A stretch of 64,000 bases of DNA. Origin: Luteimonas terricola (GTDB lineage: Bacteria; Pseudomonadota; Gammaproteobacteria; Xanthomonadales; Xanthomonadaceae). The notes beneath the pieces are model-generated. The model did not search any database and was not told the DNA's origin. It worked only from the letters and a program-made list of their open reading frames with translations. Numbering within the stretch: position 1 is the first letter of the stretch; the number at the start of each line of letters is the position of its first letter. Shown piece by piece: positions 44,350-53,439 of this stretch. A program made the position numbers and the translations under genes. The stretch spans positions 620,001-684,000 of the forward strand of contig NZ_SJRX01000001.1 of assembly GCF_004352845.1 (NCBI RefSeq), written 5' to 3'.

Positions 44350-46047
44350 ATGAACCGCCACGCTTTCGCCGCCGCGCTCGCGGCCTGCCTGCTGCTTGCC
44401 GCCTGCCAGACTTCCCAATCCACGGCCGACAAGGCAGCCGACGCATCCGGCCCCACCCCGACCGCGCCCCGCCCGCCGGCCCCACTTGCCCCGCGCGCGC
44501 AGGAGCATGCGGCGATGCTGGATCGCGTCGAAATCAGCGGCGCACGCCAGCGGCTCATGGCCACGGCCCCGTCGCCGGCCATCATGCCGCCGCGCCCCTG
44601 GCCGCCGAACGATCCCGCCAACCGGGAGGAATACGCCGACACCGACGACAACCCGGTACGCCGCGCCTCCGAGCACCCCGTGTCCACGTTCTCCGTCGAC
44701 GTCGACACCGGCAGCTACAGCAACGTCCGCCGGATGCTGCGCATGGGCGTGCGACCGCCTCCGGATTCGGTGCGCGCGGAGGAGTTCATCAACTACTTCA
44801 GCTACGGCCATCCGGCGCCCACGTCGCGCGACGTGCCGTTCCGCGTGACCACCGAGATCGCGCCTTCGCCGTGGGACTCCAGGCGCCATCTGCTGATGGT
44901 CGGCATCAAGGGCTACGACGTACCGAAAGCCGAGCTGCCACCGGCCAACCTGGTGTTCCTGGTCGACACCTCGGGCTCGATGCATTCGTCCGACAAGCTG
45001 CCGCTGCTGCGCAAGGCCTTTGCCGCGCTGACCGGGCAGCTGCGCGCGCAGGACAAGGTCTCGATCGTGGCCTACGCCGGCTCAGCGGGACTGGTGCTGC
45101 CGCCGACGCCGGGCGATCGCAAGGGCGAGATCCTGGCCGCACTCGAGCGCCTGCAGGCGGGCGGCAGCACCAACGGCGGCGCCGGCATCGAACTGGCCTA
45201 TGCAATGGCGCGCCAGGGCTATGTCGAAGGCGGCGCCAACCGCGTGATCCTGGCCACCGACGGCGATTTCAACGTCGGCACCGTGGACCGCAAGTCGCTC
45301 GAAGCCCTGGTTGCAGACCAGCGCGGGTCGGGCATCGCGCTCACCACGCTCGGTTTCGGCACCGGCAACTACAACGACGCCATGGCCGAACGGCTGGCCG
45401 ACGCCGGCGATGGCAACCACGCCTACATCGACACCCTGCTCGAAGCGCGCAAGGTGCTGGTGGAAGAGATGTCGGCAACGCTCCTGACCATCGCCCGCGA
45501 CGTGAAGATCCAGGTCGAGTTCAATCCGGCGGTGGTCACCGAGTACCGCCTGGTCGGCTACGCCAACCGCATGCTGCGGGACGAGGATTTCGCCAACGAC
45601 CGCGTCGACGCCGGCGACATCGGTGCCGGCCACGAGGTCACCGCGCTGTACGAGGTCGCGCTGGCCGGCTCGGGGGGCGAGCGCCTGCCCGCGCTGCGCT
45701 ACGGCGGCAGTGCACCGACGGTCGCGCACGGCAGCGAACTGGCGCACCTGCGCATGCGCTACAAGCAGCCCGACAGTGACGGCAGCCGGCTGATCGAGGT
45801 GCCGCTGCCGTGCAGCGCGATCCGTGCCGAAGCCGGCCCTGCCTTGCGCTTCGCCGCCACCGTCGCGGCGTTCGCGGACGCCCTGCGCGGTGGCCACAAC
45901 CTCGGCGAATGGGACTGGGATGCGATCGCCGCCGGTGCGCGCGCCAGCCGCGGCGACGATCGCTGGGGCCTGCGCGGCGAGTTCGCCGAGCTGGTCGAAG
46001 CCGGACGCGCGGCCACCCGTGGCGATGCCGCCCGCGACGGCAACTGA
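44350..46047 (+). CDS. VWA-domain lipoprotein (YfbK-like)
   Basis: The 565-residue product has a lipobox (LLLAAC, lipid cysteine 19), a disordered Pro/Ala stretch, the YfbK N-terminal region (EHPVSTFSVDVDTGSYSNVRRML), a von Willebrand A domain with the metal-binding site VFLVDTSGSMHSSDKL, and the C-terminal DUF3520 region (LRYGGSAPTVAHGSELAHLRMRYKQP). Proteins of this kind are envelope lipoproteins often encoded beside an ECF sigma factor. Here such a sigma gene lies 3 kb away, beyond an opposite-strand gene. Function is not established. A perfect inverted repeat precedes the start. Confidence 0.9.
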   Translation: MNRHAFAAALAACLLLAACQTSQSTADKAADASGPTPTAPRPPAPLAPRAQEHAAMLDRVEISGARQRLMATAPSPAIMPPRPWPPNDPANREEYADTDDNPVRRASEHPVSTFSVDVDTGSYSNVRRMLRMGVRPPPDSVRAEEFINYFSYGHPAPTSRDVPFRVTTEIAPSPWDSRRHLLMVGIKGYDVPKAELPPANLVFLVDTSGSMHSSDKLPLLRKAFAALTGQLRAQDKVSIVAYAGSAGLVLPPTPGDRKGEILAALERLQAGGSTNGGAGIELAYAMARQGYVEGGANRVILATDGDFNVGTVDRKSLEALVADQRGSGIALTTLGFGTGNYNDAMAERLADAGDGNHAYIDTLLEARKVLVEEMSATLLTIARDVKIQVEFNPAVVTEYRLVGYANRMLRDEDFANDRVDAGDIGAGHEVTALYEVALAGSGGERLPALRYGGSAPTVAHGSELAHLRMRYKQPDSDGSRLIEVPLPCSAIRAEAGPALRFAATVAAFADALRGGHNLGEWDWDAIAAGARASRGDDRWGLRGEFAELVEAGRAATRGDAARDGN

Positions 46048-46072
46048 CGCGATGGCCCTGCCCCGCCACCGC

Positions 46073-48964
46073 TCAGGCCGCGCCGCGGCGCTCGGCGGCG
46101 GGTGCGGGCATCGGCCGCCCGAACAGGAAGCCCTGGCCCATGGTGCATCCAAGCTGGCGCAGGATCGCGGCCTGGGCCTCGGTCTCCACGCCTTCGCCGA
46201 CGCTGTCGATGCCCAGCGTGCCGGCCAGCGCCAGGATCGCGCGCACCAGGGCCAGGCTCTCGGGATGCAGGTCGTCGCCCAGACCGGCGACGAAGCTCTG
46301 GTCGATCTTCAGCGCGTGGATCGGGAAGCGGTGCAGGTAGGACAGCGCCGAGAAGCCCGTGCCGAAATCGTCGAGCAGGGCGAAGATGCCGCGCGAGCGC
46401 AGGGTCTTGAGCATGCGCAGCGCGCGCGGGGCATCGTCGAGCAGGGCGACTTCGGTGATCTCGATGCGCAGCCGCGCGGGCTCGGCTCCGGCGTCAGCGA
46501 GCATCTGCAACAGGCGTTCGGCGAAGTTGTCGGAGCGGAAATGCCGCGGCGACACGTTGATCGACACGTAGCCCTCGCGGTGGCGGGCCATCCACTCGAA
46601 GGCGCGCCGGTAGACCAGCCAGTCGACCTGTTCGATCAGGCCGCTGTCCTCGCCCACGCCGATGAACTCGCCCGGCGGCAGCGGGCCCCGCAGTTCGTGG
46701 TTCCATCGCAGCAGCGCCTCGTGGCCGACCACCTGGCCGGTGGCGAGGTCGACGATGGGCTGGAACCAGGGCTCGAAGTCGTCGGCAAGGATCGCGCGCC
46801 TGAGGTCGGCCTCGAGGTCGAGCAGCCGCGTGGCCTCGGCGCGCATCTCTTCGTCGAACAGTTCGCTGCGGTCGCGGCCGCTGGCCTTGGCGCGGTACAT
46901 GGCGGCATCGGCGTCGCGCAGCAGGTCCTCGCCGTGGTGGTAACGCGGCTGCCACATGGCGATGCCCACCGAAGCCGAGGGAAACAGCTCGCGCCCCGCG
47001 ATCCACATCGGCTTGCCCAGCTCGGCGAGGATGCGCGCCGACACGGCCTGGGCGGTCGCGTCGTCGCCGGCTTCGCCAAGCAGCACCGCGAATTCGTCGC
47101 CGCCCAGGCGCGCGACCACGTCGCCCTCGCGCAGCATCCGTGCGATCCGGCGCCCGGCCTCGATCAGCATCTCGTCTCCGGCGGCATGGCCGGCGCTGTC
47201 GTTGACCAGCTTGAAGCGGTCGAGGTCGAGGAACAGCACCGCGAACGGCCCGCGTTTCTGGGCCCGGGTCTCGGCGATCGCCGCATCGAGGCGGTCGAGC
47301 AGGTGGATGCGGTTGGGCAGCCCGGTGAGGTGGTCGTGGCGCGCCTGGTCGATCAGGCGCTGTTCGGCGCGCATGCGTTCGGAGACCTGCGCACGCAGCT
47401 CGCGGTTGGTCTCCTCCAGCTCCCGCGTGCGCGCGTCGACCCGGTCTTCGAGCTCGGCATGGGCGGCCTTGAGGTGGTCCTGCGACCGCTTGCGCGCAAG
47501 CGCGCCGCCGATGTGGTGCGCGACGAAGGTCAGCAGCTTCTGGTCCTGCACGGTAAAGGCGATGTGCGGCGAATAGCTCTGCACCGCGATCACGCCCACC
47601 GCCATCCCGTCGCGCAGCAGCGGCACGCCCAGCCAGCAGTGCGCCAGCGTGCCGTGGTGCTGGAGCTCGCCCGCGGCCTCCAGGCGCGCGATGACCACGC
47701 GGTCGGCCAGCAGCGCGCGGCCGCTGTTGATCACGTACTCGCTGAGCCCGCGGATCATCCGCCGCGGCTTGCGCGCGATGTCGCGCTCGTCCACCGAGTA
47801 CGGGAACTCGATGTGGCTGCCATCGCCGGAGACCATGGCGATGTAGAAGTTGCGCGCATACAGCAGCTCGCCGACCACTGCGTGCAGGTCGCCATAGAAG
47901 CCCTCGACGCTGCCCGCGGTGAAGGACAGCTCGCTGATCCGGAACAGCGCGCGCTGCAGGCGCTCGGCGCGCTGGCGCTCGATGATCTCCGCCTGCAGCA
48001 CCTCGTTGGCCTGCTGCAGCTCCCGCGTGCGCGCGACCACGCGGCGTTCGAGCTCGGCCTGGGCGTGCTTGCGGTCGAGCGCGGTGAGGATGTGCTGGGC
48101 CACGAACTCGAGCAGCGCGCGGTCCTCGTCGGTGTAGCAGTCGGGCTGCTCGTAGCTCTGCACCACGATCGCGCCGCTCACGCGCCCCTCGCGGCGCATG
48201 GGCACGCCCAGCCAGTCCGCGGCGTCGGGGCCGTGGGCGCTGTCGAGTTCGACCGCGAGGTGGTCCCGGATCAGTTCCGAAGGGCCGCGCAGCGGCTGGC
48301 CGTGCCGCAGCAGCGCCACGGTCAGGCTGTTGGGCATCGTCCCTACCGGCGTCTCGATGGCCGGCTGAGCGATCCAGGGGTCGAGGCGGTCGGCGAAATA
48401 CAGGAAGCGCACGGTGCGGCGCACGTCGTCGTACAGGACGATGTAGAAGTTCGCGGCCGACATCAGGCCGCCGACCACGCCGTGGATGCGCTTGAGCATC
48501 TCCTCCATCTCGAGGCCCGAGCCCGCGAGGTCGGCGATCTCGTAAAGCGCCTGCTGCAGCCGCTCCGATTTGCGCAGCGAATCGATCCGGGCCTCGGCCT
48601 GCGCCGAGGCGATGGTGGCCGACACCAGCCGGCGTGCCAGGGCCCGCCACGCTTCGCGCGAGCCGGGCGTGAGCGGCTCGGGCAGGCGCGCGGCGATCGC
48701 GATCCGGGCCTCGCCCTCGGTCCAGGACTCGTCGATCAGCGCGCCGTCGGCATCGGCGTGCGCGCGTTTGCCGGACATGAGGTCACGGGCCCGCGTGCGC
48801 AGGGCCTCGGCCGCGCCTTCGACCTCGGAACTGCCGGCACCCAGGCGCTCGTCGTCCCAGCACACCACCACGCCCGACCCCGTGGGAAGGGATTGCGCCA
48901 GCATGCCCGCCAGCCCCGCGAGGTCGACCTCGCGCGGCGGCGCCAAAACCGGGATGTCCAGCAT
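46073..48964 (-). CDS. GAF-GAF-GGDEF-EAL c-di-GMP signalling protein
   Basis: The 963-residue cytoplasmic protein starts at ATG 48964 (MLDIPVLAPP). Two GAF-like domains (about 165-320 and 360-520) are each followed by coiled coil. A GGDEF domain with intact RLGGDEFAVLL and an RxxD site (REGD), and an EAL domain with GHEALLRWN, INVSPRHFRSDNF, EITEVALL and DDFGTGFSAL, complete it. Both catalytic motifs look whole, so it may make or break c-di-GMP, or one domain may only regulate. The open frame upstream of the start is antisense to the sigma and YigZ region. It converges on the VWA gene with 25 bases between. Confidence 0.9.
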   Translation of the reverse strand: MLDIPVLAPPREVDLAGLAGMLAQSLPTGSGVVVCWDDERLGAGSSEVEGAAEALRTRARDLMSGKRAHADADGALIDESWTEGEARIAIAARLPEPLTPGSREAWRALARRLVSATIASAQAEARIDSLRKSERLQQALYEIADLAGSGLEMEEMLKRIHGVVGGLMSAANFYIVLYDDVRRTVRFLYFADRLDPWIAQPAIETPVGTMPNSLTVALLRHGQPLRGPSELIRDHLAVELDSAHGPDAADWLGVPMRREGRVSGAIVVQSYEQPDCYTDEDRALLEFVAQHILTALDRKHAQAELERRVVARTRELQQANEVLQAEIIERQRAERLQRALFRISELSFTAGSVEGFYGDLHAVVGELLYARNFYIAMVSGDGSHIEFPYSVDERDIARKPRRMIRGLSEYVINSGRALLADRVVIARLEAAGELQHHGTLAHCWLGVPLLRDGMAVGVIAVQSYSPHIAFTVQDQKLLTFVAHHIGGALARKRSQDHLKAAHAELEDRVDARTRELEETNRELRAQVSERMRAEQRLIDQARHDHLTGLPNRIHLLDRLDAAIAETRAQKRGPFAVLFLDLDRFKLVNDSAGHAAGDEMLIEAGRRIARMLREGDVVARLGGDEFAVLLGEAGDDATAQAVSARILAELGKPMWIAGRELFPSASVGIAMWQPRYHHGEDLLRDADAAMYRAKASGRDRSELFDEEMRAEATRLLDLEADLRRAILADDFEPWFQPIVDLATGQVVGHEALLRWNHELRGPLPPGEFIGVGEDSGLIEQVDWLVYRRAFEWMARHREGYVSINVSPRHFRSDNFAERLLQMLADAGAEPARLRIEITEVALLDDAPRALRMLKTLRSRGIFALLDDFGTGFSALSYLHRFPIHALKIDQSFVAGLGDDLHPESLALVRAILALAGTLGIDSVGEGVETEAQAAILRQLGCTMGQGFLFGRPMPAPAAERRGAA

Positions 48965-49141
48965 TGCCTGCACGCGCCGCGTCCCTTTGTCCAAACCTGT
49001 CCCACGGGCACAACGGCGGATCCGGCCGCACGCGGCAAGCAACCGCGGCCTCCCCATGCGACCCCGACCGACATGATGCCCGTCGCGACGCCCGCACGCA
49101 CGGGCTTCCCGTGCCCACGCGCAACGCTTAACCTCGTGTGG

Positions 49142-49750
49142 ATGGACACCCTGCCACCCCGCGAACACGCCGGTACCAGCGATGACGCGCTGATGCTGGC
49201 CTGGACCGGGGGCGACGTGGCCGCGTTCGAGGCTCTGTACGGGCGCCACCGCGAACGCCTGCATCGCTTCCTGCTGCGCCAGCTTCGCGATCCGGGCGTG
49301 GCCGACGAGGTGTTCCAGGACACCTGGCAGCGAGTGCTGGCGGCAGGCCGCGACTGGCGCCCGGAGGCCGCCTTCGCCACCTGGCTGTACCGGATCGCGC
49401 GCAACCGCATCGCCGACCACTGGCGCGCGCGGCAACACCGCCCGCCCGCGCCCGCCGATGCCGATGAACGCAGCCTCCGGATCGAGGACCCGGATACGCC
49501 CGAGCTGCGCATGCACGCCTTCCAGCGCAGCCGCGACCTGCAGCAGGCGCTCGACGCCCTGCCCGACGACCAGCGCGAAGTGGTGCTGCTGCGCCTGGAA
49601 CAGGAGCTCACCCTGGAGGAGATCGGCGACATCACCGGCGTCGGCCGCGAAACCGTGAAGTCGCGCCTGCGCTACGCCATGGACAAACTGCGGGCCGCGC
49701 TGGCCGACCGCGACGCCGCCGTGGCCACCACCGGGGAGGCGACACCGTGA
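49142..49750 (+). CDS. ECF-type RNA polymerase sigma factor
   Basis: The 202-residue product has sigma region 2 (GRHRERLHRFLLRQLRDPGV, DEVFQDTWQRVL, WLYRIARNRIADHWR) and region 4 (ALPDDQREVVLLRLEQELTLEEIGDI, then GVGRETVKSRLRYAMDKLR). There is no region 3, as expected for ECF factors. The ATG at 49142 is used. The next gene starts with a GTGA overlap and has one membrane helix, so it is probably the partner that controls this sigma. Promoters it recognises are unknown. Confidence 0.93.
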   Translation: MDTLPPREHAGTSDDALMLAWTGGDVAAFEALYGRHRERLHRFLLRQLRDPGVADEVFQDTWQRVLAAGRDWRPEAAFATWLYRIARNRIADHWRARQHRPPAPADADERSLRIEDPDTPELRMHAFQRSRDLQQALDALPDDQREVVLLRLEQELTLEEIGDITGVGRETVKSRLRYAMDKLRAALADRDAAVATTGEATP

Positions 49751-50856
49751 CCCGGCAGAAACGACCCGACCCGCTGGAGCCGGTGGAACGCGAGCTGGCC
49801 GAGGCCCTTGCGCGCGCGGCGCCGCCGTCCGGTCCTTCGGCCGGGCTGGATGCGACGATTCTCGCAGCCGCCCGCAAGGTCGCCGCGGAGCGCGTGGACG
49901 ACGCGGGCCGCGCAGGCGAAGGCAGCCCTGCGGCTGCAACAGCGCCGCCAGCCGCCGGCATCGGGCATCGCCGCCGCCGGCGGAGTCCGGCCTGGCTTCG
50001 CGGCGGCGCACTCGCTGCAACGGTGGTACTCGCCGTCGGCGTGGCCTGGCAGCTGCGGCCGCAGCTCGAGGTTGCCGGGCTGGGAGACGAAGCACCCGCT
50101 GCCACGGCGACGCCGGTTCCCGTCCATCCGGCCCCGGCCAATGATGCCGCTGGAGCGCCTGCCAGCGCGCGAATGCTCCGCGAACCGGCCCCGCCCGTCG
50201 CGCCGCCGCCTGCAGAGCAGCCTGCACCTTCCACGGAGCGCGCGGTCGTGACGCCGCAGGCCGTGGAGACGGTTGCTCCGCCATCGCCGGCCGTGGCGGC
50301 TCCCGCTCCCGCAGCCGACGTGTTCTTCGATCAGCCAGGCCGCCAGCCGGCGGCAGCGCGCGAAGCGGCCGCCACCGCCGTGGACAAGGCGGCGTCCGAA
50401 CGCGCCGTGAAGTCCTCCCGCCCGGCCCCCCCGGACACCTCGGCTGCCCAGTCCACGGGTCCCGCACCCGCACCACCGGCACCACCGGCACCGCCCGCCC
50501 CACCCGCTGCGCCCGCTCCCACGCCGCTGAGGTTCCTGCAGGCCCTGCCGCCGCCGGAGCCCGCACCCGCTCCGGAAGCCGCCGAACGCGCGCGGTCCGC
50601 GGACCCGCAGGCCGGCCCGCAGCCGGTCGACGCCGAAGCGACGCACGACGAAGACTGGCTCGACCAGCCGCTGGACGACACCCCGCCGGCCTCGGTGGAC
50701 TCGCCCCCGGTTCGAGAGGCCTGGCTGGCACGCATCCGCGAACTGGTCGCTTCCGAACGCTACGAAGAAGCACGCGCGAGCTTCGCGGAGTTCCGGCGTC
50801 GCCACCCCGGGGCCGCTGTGCCGGACGAGCTGCGCACGCTGCTGGGCGAGGAGTGA
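49747..50856 (+). CDS. putative anti-sigma membrane protein with Pro/Ala-rich periplasmic region
   Basis: The 369-residue product starts at GTG 49747, overlapping the sigma stop. The N-terminal 80 residues are cytoplasmic (VERELAEALARAAP and onward), one membrane helix follows basic residues (RRRRR, then GGALAATVVLAVGVAW), and then come about 220 residues of Pro/Ala-rich linker. The last 40 residues (AWLARIRELVASERYEEARA and on) resemble one TPR-like helix pair. There is no zinc-binding HxxxCxxC motif, so it is not a ZAS-type anti-sigma. The role is inferred from gene order and topology. Its stop overlaps the yigZ start. Confidence 0.7.
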   Translation: MTRQKRPDPLEPVERELAEALARAAPPSGPSAGLDATILAAARKVAAERVDDAGRAGEGSPAAATAPPAAGIGHRRRRRSPAWLRGGALAATVVLAVGVAWQLRPQLEVAGLGDEAPAATATPVPVHPAPANDAAGAPASARMLREPAPPVAPPPAEQPAPSTERAVVTPQAVETVAPPSPAVAAPAPAADVFFDQPGRQPAAAREAAATAVDKAASERAVKSSRPAPPDTSAAQSTGPAPAPPAPPAPPAPPAAPAPTPLRFLQALPPPEPAPAPEAAERARSADPQAGPQPVDAEATHDEDWLDQPLDDTPPASVDSPPVREAWLARIRELVASERYEEARASFAEFRRRHPGAAVPDELRTLLGEE

Positions 50857-51437
50857 GCACCACCCTCGCCGCCCCGGCGGCGCACGAACTCGTGGTCAAG
50901 CACAGCCGTTTCCTTGCCAAGGCCGCGCCGGTGGAGGACACCGATGCCGCCGCAGCCTTCATCGCCTCGGTGTCCGTGCCCGACGCCACCCACAACTGCT
51001 GGGCCTGGCGCATCGGCAGCGACTACCGCTCCAGCGACGACGGCGAGCCCGCCGGCACCGCCGGCCGCCCGATCCTCGCCGCCATCGACGGCCAGGGCCT
51101 CGACGGCGTCGTGGTGGTGGTGACGCGCTGGTACGGCGGCATCAAGCTCGGCGCCGGCGGCCTGGTGCGCGCCTACGGCGGCACCGCGGCCGAGTGCCTG
51201 CGCACCGCCGAGCGGCGCGAGGTGGTGGAGATGGCCGAGATCGAAGTCGAATGTCCGTTCGCCGACCTCGCCGCCGTGCACGCAGCGCTGCCCGTCTTTG
51301 GGGCCGAGAAGCTGGGCGAGGACTTCGCCGCCGACGGCGTCCACTTCCGGCTGCGCCTCCCGGCCAGCCAGCTGCCGGCGCTGGCCAGCCACCTGCGCGA
51401 CGCCACGCGCGATCGCGCGCGCGTGGGCGAACCATAG
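50853..51437 (+). CDS. yigZ: YigZ / IMPACT family protein
   Basis: The 194-residue product matches the UPF0029 (IMPACT N-terminal) fold: HSRFLAKAAPVED, THNCWAWRIG, SSDDGEPAGTAGRPIL and VVVTRWYGGIKLGAGGLVRAY. The C-terminal DUF1949 domain follows. In eukaryotes IMPACT restrains Gcn2. The bacterial role is not clear, though ribosome-related and proteolytic links have been suggested. The GTG overlaps the stop of the anti-sigma-like gene, and an ABC transporter follows after 9 bases. Confidence 0.92.
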   Translation: MSTTLAAPAAHELVVKHSRFLAKAAPVEDTDAAAAFIASVSVPDATHNCWAWRIGSDYRSSDDGEPAGTAGRPILAAIDGQGLDGVVVVVTRWYGGIKLGAGGLVRAYGGTAAECLRTAERREVVEMAEIEVECPFADLAAVHAALPVFGAEKLGEDFAADGVHFRLRLPASQLPALASHLRDATRDRARVGEP

Positions 51438-51446
51438 CCGCAAGGC

Positions 51447-53291
51447 ATGGGCGACAATGGCCGGATGGCCCAGTTCGCGAACACCCCCACCCCGCCGCCG
51501 CCCGATGCGCGCGGCGGCGATCCCGCCGCCAAATCCAGGGTCCCGCTGTCGACGCTGCGTCCGCTGTGGCCCTTCCTGGCCCGGCACCGGGGCCTGCTTG
51601 CGGCTTGGCTGCTGGCGCTGCTGGCGTCGAGCACGGCGACCCTGAGCCTGCCGCTGGCCGTGCGGCGGATGATCGACGACGGCTTCGCCAGCGGCGCCGG
51701 CATCGACGCCGCCTTCGCGCTGCTGTTCCTGGTGACCTTCGCCCTGGCCATCGCCACCGCGGCGCGCTTCTTCTTCGTCTCACTGCTCGGCGAGCGCGTG
51801 GTCGCCGACCTGCGCACGCAGTTCTTCGGGCACCTGGTGGGCCTGGACCAGTCCTTCTTCGAACGCAGCCGCACCGGTGAGCTGGTCTCGCGCCTGACCG
51901 CGGACACCGAGCTCCTGCGCGGCGTGGTCGCCACCAGCATGTCGGTGGCCCTGCGCAGCGTGGTGATGGTGCTGGGCAGCGTCGCCATGCTGGTGGTGAC
52001 GAGTCCGCGGCTGGCGGCCTGGACCCTGGTCGGCATCCCGCTGGCGGTGCTGCCGCTGGTGCTGGGCGGCCGCCGCCTGCAGCGCATCTCGCGCCAGAGC
52101 CAGGACCGCGTGGCCGATGCCAACGCGCTCGCCACCGAAACCCTGGGCGCAATCGACACCGTGCAGTCGCACGCCCGCGAGGGGCATGAGCGCGTCCGCT
52201 TCGGCGACGCCGTGGCGACGGCGGTGGCGGTGGCGCGCAAGCGCATCGGCGTGCAGGCACTGGTGACCGCGGTGGCGATCTCGGTGATCTTCGGCGCCAT
52301 CACCATGGTGCTGTGGCTGGGCGCGCACGACGTCGCCGACGGCCGCATGAGCGCCGGCACGCTCGGCCAGTTCGTGCTCTACGCGATGTTCGGCGCCGGC
52401 TCGGTCGGCGCGCTGGCCGAGGTGTGGAACGAGCTGCAGAAGGCCGCCGGCGGCATGGGCCGGATCGGGGAGCTGCTCGACGAGCAGGCGACGGTGGTGG
52501 CTCCGAAGACGCCAAGGACCTTGCCGATGCCTGTGCGCGGCGCGGTCACGCTGCGCGACGTGGTCTTCCACTACCCCACCCGCCCGGACGCCGCGGCGCT
52601 GGAAGGCTTCACCCTGGACGTCGCGCCGGGTGAAACCGTAGCCCTGGTGGGGCCGTCCGGCGCAGGCAAGAGCACGGTGTTCGCGCTGCTGCAGCGCTTC
52701 CGGGACCCGCAGGCGGGCAGCGTATCGCTGGACGGCATCGACCTGCGCGAACTCGACCCCACCGCGCTGCGCGAGGCCATGGCCCTGGTGCCACAGCGTC
52801 CGACGATCTTCGCCGCCAGCGCCGCCGACAACATCCGCTACGGCCGCCTGGACGCCAGCGACGCCGAAGTCGAAGCCGCCGCGCGCGCGGCGGAGGCGCA
52901 CGAGTTCATCAATGCCCTGCCCGAAGGCTATGCGTCCGAGCTTGGAGAGCGCGGTGCCCGTCTCTCCGGCGGCCAGCAGCAGCGGGTGGCGATCGCCCGC
53001 GCCCTGCTGCGGGACGCCCCCGTGCTGCTGCTCGACGAAGCCACCTCGGCGCTGGACGCCCAGAGCGAACGCGCCGTGCAGCACGCGCTCGAACGCCTGA
53101 TGGAAGGCCGCACCACGATCGTGGTCGCGCACCGCCTGGCCACCGTGCTGCGCGCGGACCGCATCGTCGTCATGGACCACGGCCGCATCGTCGCCGAAGG
53201 CACACACTCCCAACTGCTGGCGCAGGGCGGTCTGTATGCCGAACTCGCGCGGCTGCAGTTCCTGGATGCCGCGCCCGTGGTTGAGAGCTGA
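51447..53291 (+). CDS. ABC exporter, fused permease and ATPase (MsbA-like)
   Basis: A half-transporter of 614 residues that should act as a homodimer. Six membrane helices lie between about 45 and 320, with coupling-helix sequence GLDQSFFERSRTGELVSRLTAD. The ATPase domain has Walker A GPSGAGKSTVF, Q-loop ALVPQRPTIF, signature LSGGQQQRVAIARALL, Walker B VLLLDEATSALD and the switch His in VVAHRL. All motifs are intact. The start may instead be ATG 51465 (MAQFANTP), and neither has a clear ribosome site. The substrate is unknown. The closest general types move lipids or drugs. A palindromic repeat begins right at its stop. Confidence 0.93.
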   Translation: MGDNGRMAQFANTPTPPPPDARGGDPAAKSRVPLSTLRPLWPFLARHRGLLAAWLLALLASSTATLSLPLAVRRMIDDGFASGAGIDAAFALLFLVTFALAIATAARFFFVSLLGERVVADLRTQFFGHLVGLDQSFFERSRTGELVSRLTADTELLRGVVATSMSVALRSVVMVLGSVAMLVVTSPRLAAWTLVGIPLAVLPLVLGGRRLQRISRQSQDRVADANALATETLGAIDTVQSHAREGHERVRFGDAVATAVAVARKRIGVQALVTAVAISVIFGAITMVLWLGAHDVADGRMSAGTLGQFVLYAMFGAGSVGALAEVWNELQKAAGGMGRIGELLDEQATVVAPKTPRTLPMPVRGAVTLRDVVFHYPTRPDAAALEGFTLDVAPGETVALVGPSGAGKSTVFALLQRFRDPQAGSVSLDGIDLRELDPTALREAMALVPQRPTIFAASAADNIRYGRLDASDAEVEAAARAAEAHEFINALPEGYASELGERGARLSGGQQQRVAIARALLRDAPVLLLDEATSALDAQSERAVQHALERLMEGRTTIVVAHRLATVLRADRIVVMDHGRIVAEGTHSQLLAQGGLYAELARLQFLDAAPVVES

Positions 53292-53437
53292 TTTTTGGCC
53301 ACGGATTTACGCGGATTACGCGGATCTGGCTGGGGCAAGATTGTTGCCAACAACCAATCTAAAAACTGGTGCAGGGCGCGGTGACAACACTGGCCTCAGC
53401 CAGATCCGCGTAATCCGCGCAAATCCGTGGCAAAAGC
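53292..53437. repeat. ATCCG-type palindromic repeat, fifth copy
   Basis: The left arm 53292-53326 (GGCCACGGATTTACGCGGAT and on) and right arm 53402-53437 (ATCCGCGTAATCCGCGCAAA and on) enclose a core with GCAGGGCGCGGTGA and ACTGGCCTCAGCC, in the same direction as the copy at 15917. It fills the space between the ABC exporter and the acyl-CoA dehydrogenase gene, whose TAA stop lies at its right border. Confidence 0.88.
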
Positions 53438-53439
53438 TT

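Noticed and set aside
45824-49750. A very long open frame (about 1300 codons) on the plus strand antisense to the GAF-GGDEF-EAL gene
   Set aside because: It has no recognisable domain, is rich in Arg/Ala/Gly/His-type codons and mirrors the third-base GC bias of the real gene. Only its last 202 codons (the sigma factor) are real.
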